Shown: piece after piece, positions 57,286 to 64,000 of the stretch | Numbering within the stretch: position 1 is the first letter of the stretch | How the letters are laid out: every line of letters starts with the position of its first letter | From: Culex pipiens pallens | Taxonomy: Eukaryota > Arthropoda > Insecta > Diptera > Culicidae | Direction of reading: 5' to 3' | Assembly: GCF_016801865.2 (NCBI RefSeq) | Contig: NC_068938.1 | Location: 30,232,181-30,296,180, forward strand | DNA length: 64,000 nucleotides | The notes under the pieces: generated by a model | The model's database searches: none | Told to the model about the DNA's origin: nothing | What the model saw: the letters and a program-made list of their open reading frames with translations, nothing else | Position numbers and translations under genes: made by a program

Positions 57286-57837
57286 TTATAATTATTTGCT
57301 TATATTGGCAATTTGCGGCGAGAAATATTAAGCTAACCTAGGACAGAAAGAAGAGAGACAAAATTGAAGATCGCGACAACAGTTTTTTCAAACCTTTTGT
57401 CACATGGTGGATAGATCCAGACAGGGCGCTGGCAGTTATAAGGGGAAAAGAGGTGAAGAAGCTAAGGGCCATTCATTCTAAGTGTAATATTTGGTTGAAC
57501 TAGCTTTTTAGGGGTCTTCCATTAACCGACACAGAAGGTGTCGGAGAATGTCCCACATAGTTGACACACGATAATTTCTTTTCGTGTTTCGTCATCTATG
57601 GGACGAAAACACGAAAAAGCTAGTTCAACCAAATATTACACTTAGAATGAATGGCCCTTAGCTTCTTCACCTCCTTTCCCCTTATAACTGCCAGCGCCCT
57701 GTCTGGATCTATCCACCATGTGTCAAAAGGTTTGAAAAAACTGTTGTCACGATCTTCAATTCTGTCTCTCTTCTTTCTGTCCTAGGTTAGCTTAATATTT
57801 CTCGCCGCAAATTGCCAATATAAGCAAATAATTATAA
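57286..57837. mobile_element. 552-bp foldback element with 224-bp arms
   Basis: Left arm 57286-57509 and right arm 57614-57837 have exactly equal length and about four mismatches (for example ATCGCGACAA against ATCGTGACAA). Outer ends are TTATAATTATTTGCT. The 104-bp centre contains a small second hairpin (TTTTCGTGTTTCGTC against GACGAAAACACGAAAA), partly overlapping the right arm. A transcript would make a long dsRNA. No coding content. Confidence 0.9.
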
Positions 57838-58446
57838 AAAAATATTTAAAAACACACAAAAAGTATCATACATCATTACAGTTATTCTAATGATGTTATG
57901 CTTCAATAAATTTATGAAAATATAATTTTTAATAAATGTTGACGTCTTTCATCAATCTGTGGTCCCAAAATTCATTATTTCAAAGGCTTATGAAACATTT
58001 AACTGATTAAAAATTCATTAATAAGCATTATTCAATGAATTTTGAATAGATAATCTATTTTACAAGCTTTTAAAAAATACCAACTATGGCCATTTTTGTT
58101 TGCCCCTTAGCCTTGCCTTGCTCGAGGACTTGGACAAGTCAAGTCATAATTTATTGGTTGGATTTGTTTAAAAAATAAAAATGCTTTGCATTTTAACTGC
58201 TATGCATGAAGACTTAATATTACCGATTTCATTCTCTTTTACCCAGTTTGTTTATTTGTCTTTAGTTGTCTCGTGATCAGAAGATAGTCATATGCAACTT
58301 TATTATTTTTTTAAACTTCACTGCATTTGTTTGATTTAATTCAAAAATTTTGTTATGCATTTATCATGCTTAATTTTTGTTTTCCATAGATTATTAAAGG
58401 TTTTTTTTTATTTAAAAAATTGACAAAATTCACAGAGATTTATTTA

Positions 58447-59120
58447 ACGTCATGATTCGAATTCCCGGACGCTTCGAAACCCGGACACTTCAACTTGTTT
58501 TATCATTCATTTAGATATAAGTTCGCATTATGAATGTCAAAACTGTGTTATTTGATGAATTCTTACATCAACTTTCATTTAAAGTTTGTTTGAACGCTGT
58601 AGTTAATGCCAAAACAATAAAATAAAATAAAATTATAAGTTTACCAAAAATGCGAAACATTTCAATTGAAATATTTCATGGGCGTCCGAAGCATCGGGAA
58701 GACAAAGCAGAAATTTATGTTTTTGATTTCCTTAAATTCTAGCAAATTTTTATATAAACTATCGATTGTTTTGATGTTAACAGCTTATTTGAGACCTAAA
58801 GAATGCCATTCACTAACATTTTAGTCCAAATTTGTGCGATTCATAAGCAAAATCGAGTGTCCGGAATTCGAAGCAAAAGTGTCCGGATTTCGAATCAGCT
58901 TTCATCAGTGTCCGGGATTTGAAGCACAACAAGTCATTTTAATTTTCAAATTCTGATGAAAAATTGTTAGAAAAGACATATTTTGCATGCATTCTCTGAA
59001 AACTGACTGTTTATACTAAATCCTGATGATATTTCTACATTTCCAACTAATTACATGATTTATTGACAGCTATAACAAAAATAATATGGTACTAAGTGTC
59101 CGGATTTCGAATCATGACGT
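58447..59120. mobile_element. 674-bp TIR element with TA duplication
   Basis: The ends ACGTCATGATTCGAA and its inverted copy are flanked by TA at 58445-58446 and 59121-59122. TIR homology continues with CCGGAC(A)CTT. Subterminal words TGTCCGGATTTCGAA and TCCGGAATTCGAAG recur within the element. No transposase frame is present. Confidence 0.8.
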
Positions 59121-60483
59121 TATTTTTTCTTATTTTTATTAACGGTACGTCAAAAAATAAAAATAAAATTAAAAATTTTAAGCTTTTGATTTGAAAACGT
59201 ATTTTTTTGTTTTTATTTTAAATTTAGCTGGAAAATTTAATGCTGGTTATTTAAATAATTTTGCAATTATTTATTTTAGAGTACATTTTTGATATTTATT
59301 AATTAATTATTATATTATTATTATAAATAACATGCTAAACTCGGCAAAACTATTTCCTGCTTTTTTTCTTATTTTTTTTGCTGATTTTTTTTTCTATTTT
59401 CTGTTTTTAAGTAGTTAGTTCTCTACAATTTCGCAATTTTGAATTTTTCTTTTTTGATTTGAATGAAACAAATGTATGAACTGATGTATCTTGAGAAGAG
59501 ATTTTCTGAACGATTTGGTGTCTTCAGCAAAATTTGAGGTTATGATCAGGACTTTCTGGGAAAAATAGGTACAAGGAAACAATCCGATTTTTTAATTTAG
59601 CTTATCCTCACAAAAAAATCTTGAAAGACGAATTTTTAAAATTTTTGATTTTTTGTATGTTTAAGGGGACTAAAAAGTCATCTTTTTTTTTGAGATATGA
59701 TTTTTTGTGTTTTTTTGGAAAATATCGAAAAAATATCATGATGTAATATCAAATTTGCAAGCAAAAGTTATAAAGTTATAGCAACTTTTAGTTTATACAT
59801 TATTGATTTCCAGAGTATTTTTTGAAAATGTCCAATAAACTATTGTGTTTCATATGTTATATTTCAATTTCAATTAGTTTTTATTAGTAAATAATCAATT
59901 CACAATTTCGTAATTCTTATAACCTAATAGAGTTTTGGAGTTCCTTTCAACTATGATTTGAACTATAATTCATTTTGATGTAATTGGATATTCTAACAAT
60001 GGATTTGGCATGAGAAGGAAAAATAAAAAAAAACCTTCTAGATTTCATATGTTATATGTTATATGATTTCTTTTTGTTTTTTTTTTGCACTTAAAAAAGT
60101 CTTGAAAGAAAAGCACCTCTAAAAAAATCATTTTTAAAAACTGGAAAAAAAATCTTAGCAATTTTCTCCTAATATTTTATGAATTGGGAAATTAGTTTCT
60201 GAGATGCAACCTCACAAAAAATCGTATCGATTGATTTGCTTCTTTCTAATTTTTATCTTTGTTATTTTTAGCTGTCGATATCTCGGATTTAAAAAAATAA
60301 AGCGAATTTTTCGTTTTTCGGAAGGTGATGTTATTTGTGTAAAATTTTTGTCAATAGTGAGATTCTAATGTAAAATTTTACGCTTTAAAATTTTGTCGAA
60401 GAGTGCAAATCCTAATGCATGATGATCCTAATAGAATATTAGCGGTTTAAATAGACGAAAAGTTTTTTTTATCACCAACTTTA
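59121..60483. other. AT-rich non-coding stretch
   Basis: Homopolymer-rich DNA with no supported gene. A copy of the dispersed GGTGTCTTC repeat is at 59511-59580. Confidence 0.5.
59511..59580 (+). repeat. Copy of dispersed GGTGTCTTC repeat
   Basis: Reads CGATTTGGTGTCTTCAGCAA followed by GGTTATGATCAGGACTTTC, matching the order of words at 826-886 (+) and 13441-13507 (-). Confidence 0.5.
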
Positions 60484-60675
60484 ATGTTCTACAGCGACCC
60501 TCTGGCAGTTCAGCGCATAATGCTTAGTTTTTCCTTAGGAATTGTTATTGGGATTCTTATAAGAGACAAATTTGGTTCCAAAAAATTGGATCCTATTAAA
60601 GGAATATTGGACTCAAGCTATCAGTCAAACACTAATACTACTATTAAACCAAATCAACAACCTAGCCTACGATAA
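60484..60675 (+). CDS. Candidate 63-residue small membrane protein or terminal exon
   Basis: An ATG opens 63 codons ending in TAA. The protein begins MFYSDPLAVQRI, has one hydrophobic segment MLSFSLGIVIGILI flanked by RDKFGSKK (a plausible single membrane span with positive-inside residues), and ends in a polar N/Q-rich tail. Just inside the frame, TAATGTTCTACAG could instead be a splice acceptor, making this a terminal exon. The frame is intact in an AT-rich neighbourhood. No family is recognised. A 20-bp word in it (60501-60520) recurs at 62315-62334. Confidence 0.3.
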   Translation: MFYSDPLAVQRIMLSFSLGIVIGILIRDKFGSKKLDPIKGILDSSYQSNTNTTIKPNQQPSLR

Positions 60676-61704
60676 AGTCTCGTAACATCATCGCCGTCGT
60701 CAGAACATTACCTCCTCAAATCTCAACCGCGCGCTCGCTGGGTAATGGTGCGTAACTTGTTAACGTTCACCCAGCTTACGCAAACAACCATTAACCTTAA
60801 CCTTAAGGGCAAACATCGCGCAATTCTTCACGGCCAATGTAGAGAATCACTTCTACAGCCACTTCCGCGGATCGTTACTCGTCGTCGTCGTCGTCGTCGT
60901 AATCTGCCGTAAAATCTTGGATGATTAATTTAATTGATGATTGTGATTGAAACAACCCAACCAACTCAACTCAACTCAACCCAGCCTGCCAGAACTGGAC
61001 CGGGGGGCGTTTGTCCCAGCTGGCCCCGGACTTGAGGAGAAAGGAGGTCATTATTTATGGACTCTTTCTCGGGCTCCGGCTTTTTCGCCACATCTTGGAG
61101 TCGGCTCTTGAAGCAGCCAGCCAACACCGGCAATTATCTGCTTCATCTTTTTGGTTTATGTGTGATTCGAGAGGAGCGGGCGCTCCTGAAGACCGACCCA
61201 ACTCAAGACGACCATCATCTCGGTGGTGGCTCCAGGGACTTCCGTTTCAACCGAGTCCGGCTGCCAGAAATCGTTTCGATGAGCTCTGAAGACGCGCCGG
61301 GGTGAATTTAGCGGCAGGTCGTGGGAACGCAATCGATGGCGGCAACAATTGGTTGAAACGATGATTATATGGTGTGTGTGGGGAGGAGAAATTCAAGCTG
61401 ATTGGTTATATTGGAGGGGGCTTGATTTAAAGTCAGTTGAGCAGTTTGAGGCTGGGGCGTGTGGCACCGTAATCAGAGAGGTTCCTTGGGGAATTGCGAC
61501 CGGTTTTTGGTAACAGGTTGATCGATCGGGTGAAGATTATGAGCTGCAGGAAAGTGATTTTGGTGGTTGTTAGGTTTGGGTTAAATTGTTGATTGCTCAA
61601 CGATCCAAACAAAGTTAGCAATCTTGAATTTCAAATCGAACTTAGACTTATTAAATTGATAATTATGAAACTATGCTAACATTTTTTCTCTTATCTACTT
61701 GCAG
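60676..61704. other. Balanced-composition non-coding stretch with (TCG)n
   Basis: Contains a perfect (TCG)n run at about 60879-60900 and CAACTCAACTCAACTCAACC at 60963-60982. Frames at 61011-61305 overlap each other and lack features. Confidence 0.4.
60879..60900 (+). repeat. (TCG)n trinucleotide repeat
   Basis: About seven perfect TCG units. Confidence 0.9.
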
Positions 61705-61738
61705 GTACGATTCCAGTTGATGTTGACGGTCAGACAAT
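61705..61738 (+). CDS. Candidate 34-nt microexon or ratchet-type splice site
   Basis: TCTCTTATCTACTTGCAG is a strong acceptor, and CAAT|GTAAGT 34 nt downstream is a consensus donor. Two of the three frames are open across it (one reads TIPVDVDGQT, another VRFQLMLTVRQ). The exon would begin with GTACGA, so the acceptor also abuts a GT, as at ratchet points. Without flanking exons I cannot choose between a microexon, a recursive splice site and chance. Confidence 0.3.
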
Positions 61739-62136
61739 GTAAGTTTCATCAGAAAAGCCAATAAGAGCTCTGTCCTTCAACAGTCAATCGATACTTTTTC
61801 AGACCAGTTTCCTAAGAATTTAGATTGAAAGGTCACATAAAAATCAACTTCATCCTTCAAAAAACTTCACCATTCGAAACTTTCCGAGCATGTCAAGCTC
61901 AGATTTCTGCCAATCATAAATTCGCTAGAATAAAATCGACAAAAAATCACCCAACTTTCACCGAACATCTCCTAATTCTACGAAGTCTCCCCCTCTTAGC
62001 GATAAAAAAGCTCTCATTTACATTCTCAAAATTTAGAATTCCTCCACCGAAGAAAAAATATCCGAGGAAGCTGCCGCACGGGTGGGCGTGCAAACCCATT
62101 AAATTATTTAACTAACACCTGCTTACTTATGCAAAT
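61739..62136. other. Non-coding stretch
   Basis: I see no supported feature. If the upstream microexon is real, this is intron. Confidence 0.4.
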
Positions 62137-62385
62137 TTAGGCCCGGCTGCTTTTCCGTTTTTTTCCCTCGTGGGCCTTTATTTTTCTATGAGAAAGTTTC
62201 TTAGAACAAAAAACATTGTCGGCGAGATCCCACTCGTTTAAATTGCGTTTTTCCTCGCTCAGCGAATAAGTTTCAATTTTCAAAACGAATGGTTTGTTAT
62301 CTTTGCCGGTGAAATCTGGCAGTTCAGCGCATAAATGGCACACGAATTTAGCGTTTTCTTCCGAACAATTGCTGCAAATTTCCAT
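62137..62385 (-). CDS. Candidate 82-residue protein with two CxxC motifs
   Basis: On the minus strand a true ATG opens 82 codons ending in TAA. The start MEICSNCSEENAKFVCHLCA contains two CxxC pairs separated by 11 residues (C4, C7, C16 and C19 if the initiator is residue 1), which could bind one zinc. The middle is acidic and polar (LSEEKRNLNEWDLADNVFC) and the C-terminus is strongly basic (KKLSHRKIKAHEGKKRKSSR). The composition looks protein-like, but no known family comes to mind, and overlapping frames on the other strand are also open. Confidence 0.3.
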   Translation of the reverse strand: MEICSNCSEENAKFVCHLCAELPDFTGKDNKPFVLKIETYSLSEEKRNLNEWDLADNVFCSKKLSHRKIKAHEGKKRKSSRA

Positions 62386-62768
62386 TTCCGCCCCCTTTTT
62401 TCCTTCTTGGCATCCAAAAAATCAACAAACGCAACCCAAAATTATCCGCCTTTAATGCAATTTGCTCCATTTTTCTGCGGGCCAACCAACCGGAAGAAAA
62501 GTGTTCTTCCCGGCCGTGGCACTGCGATATGGCAGCAGCAGCAGCTTCGAGACTCATTTGAGGCCATCCGCCGTTGGCCGAGAGCTCACTCCATCTGGCC
62601 GGAAAATATTGATTCACTCAAGCGTGTTGCCGGCTCGGTTTTTTTTGCCGGTCGATTTTTCCTCTTTGATGGGGATGGTAACACTTGGAATACCGAAACA
62701 AAATACTAAAAACTAAAACTAAAACAAACTAATAAAAACAAAAAACAAAAAACAAAAATGTTCGTGAT

Positions 62769-62820
62769 TCGATTATCCGAAGTCCCATACAAACCCATAA
62801 TCGAGGCTTCGGATAATCGA
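62769..62820. repeat. Small inverted repeat TCGATTATCCGAAG
   Basis: A 14-bp word at 62769-62782 and its exact complement at 62807-62820 flank 24 bp. Similar CTTCGGATAATC occurs near 57200. Such words are typical of the ends of DNA transposons, so this may be a solo remnant. Confidence 0.5.
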
Positions 62821-62873
62821 GTCTGGACTGTAGTAAAAAATAGAACCAAAAAAATTATTGAAATAAATGGAAA

Positions 62874-63319
62874 CCCGGGCAGACGGTAATAACAAAATTC
62901 ATGCCATTTCAGTAACAAATTCTGTTAAAATAACAAAAAGTGTTATGGAATCTTCCTGAAAAATCCATTTTTGCATAAGGATTTAATAACAGTTTATGTT
63001 ATCATAACAAAATTTGTTATTGGTCTGATATTGGTTGAAAGCCAAAAACAATTTGGAATAACATGTTTTGTTATGGAAGAATAACTCCAACTATTATTGG
63101 GATGATCGGATTAGTTGTTAAAATAACAAAAAATAATAACAAAGATTTGTTCGAAGAATAACGAAAAATGTTATTAGTCTGTTATTACAATAACAATACA
63201 ATAACAAAAAAATCATAACGACGAATAACAAATCTTGTTATAAATAACATAAAATGTTATTGGCCTAGTATTTTTAAATATCAAAAATGTTTTTCCCAAG
63301 TTATTTCCGTCTGCTCGGG
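62874..63319. mobile_element. 446-bp TIR element rich in TGTTAT/ATAACA words
   Basis: The ends are CCCGGGCAGACGGTAATAAC and, inverted, CCCGAGCAGACGGAAATAAC. The body is filled with AATAACAAA and TGTTATT words in both orientations, so it can fold extensively. The ends match those of the 48255-49584 element, pointing to one superfamily. Non-autonomous. Confidence 0.75.
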
Positions 63320-64000
63320 AATCAATTTTTACTGTAAAAAAGTGATTTAAAAAAAATCAAAAAGCGATAAACCTTCTAAATGGCAAAAAATGCTCTAAAA
63401 CCTAGGCTTAAGCATCAAAAACATCAAGGCATATTTGTTAATTCAAGCAAAAAAAAAATGAATAAGATGACAAAGTTGCATGTAAAAAGTCTCTGTAAAT
63501 TTTAATGTTATTTTTTTAAGATCAATGAATGGAGTTTGTGGTGCATTGAAAAATTATTCATGTCATGTTAAAATATTAACAACTGCATAACAGGATTTGT
63601 TCTAGGAACGAGATTTTTTCAGCGAAGTCATCTTAAGATGTCACCTACAAACCCTCTTAACAGAATTTAGTTTCACTGAGAAGAACCTGAGAAATGGTAA
63701 AATCCGTAAAAAATCACTTTGACCCAATCTCACCCCCCAGACCCAATGTCTGACGGTATTTAATAATTGTCTTTTAAAAGAAACTTAAAAATATTATTTC
63801 GCCAAAAACATAAAATTTAATTTTAAAGAAAAAAGAACTATATTTTTTTTAAATACAACTTCGAGTAATTAGGATGCGAAAAAGCATTTTTGAATGGAAT
63901 TATTTTGATTATTGCAAATTTTGACAGTTGTATATGTAAAATCATTTAAATTGTTTTGTGCTTTTTTGTATAGATTGAGATAGAGGTAAGATTTATCTAT
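63320..64000. other. AT-rich non-coding stretch
   Basis: No gene. A truncated copy of the 112-bp hairpin MITE lies within it. Confidence 0.5.
63719..63758 (-). repeat. Truncated copy of the 6927-7038 hairpin MITE
   Basis: Reads TTGACCCAATCTCACCCCCC then AGACCCAATGTC and TGACGGTA. This matches the right half of the complete element except for an eight-base loss near the end. Confidence 0.8.

Overview
The window reads as euchromatic or intronic nuclear DNA from an insect, most probably a culicine mosquito (Culex-like). This is inferred from the AT-rich base composition, tRNA-derived SINEs with target-site duplications, dense palindromic TA-flanked MITE-like elements, very long 7-9 bp microsatellite arrays, and the absence of bacterial gene organisation. 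No long, convincing protein-coding gene is present, and no reverse transcriptase or transposase domain is readable. The longest open frames are translations of simple repeats. The window may be a large intron or intergenic interval.

Layout. 1-3.5 kb: AT-rich DNA. 3.5-4.1 kb: a composite tRNA-derived insertion with a 23-bp target-site duplication. 4.9-7.0 kb: two foldback elements. 8.0-8.3 kb: a 140-bp tandem duplication. 11.1-12.7 kb: a 1.6-kb near-perfect palindrome. 13.5-15.9 kb: two copies of a tRNA-Val-like SINE, one nested in a terminal-inverted-repeat (TIR) element. 16.9-22.6 kb: a region bounded by ~190-bp inverted copies, holding a 1.4-kb (TACTTTAAA)n array and minus-strand gene-fragment-like open frames. 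23.9-25.2 kb: a TIR element beside a (GTTTTTT)n array. 27.25-28.26 kb: a block almost without cytosine on the + strand. 31.7-34.1 kb: a CATGAAT-rich TIR element with a nested foldback. 37.0-38.7 kb: two foldbacks, the first resembling terminal sequence of Penelope-like elements. 41.5-42.1 kb: an (AAAATCAAC)n array. 43.6-46.2 kb: a diverged GGCAGT minisatellite with an insertion carrying a hammerhead-ribozyme-like core. 48.3-49.9 kb: a 1.3-kb TIR element with an exon-like core, then a 227-bp MITE. 57.3-59.1 kb: a 552-bp foldback and a 674-bp TIR element. 60.5-63.8 kb: weak small-gene candidates, a possible 34-nt microexon or ratchet site, and another TIR element.

The parts do not form a pathway. 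The shared theme is transposons and repeats able to form double-stranded hairpins if transcribed: at least seven foldbacks lie in 64 kb. The most unusual single feature is the 1-kb cytosine-depleted island (about 25 C against 215 G by hand count, no CC dinucleotide). The hammerhead-like core is the most testable functional RNA candidate. All coding calls are low confidence.
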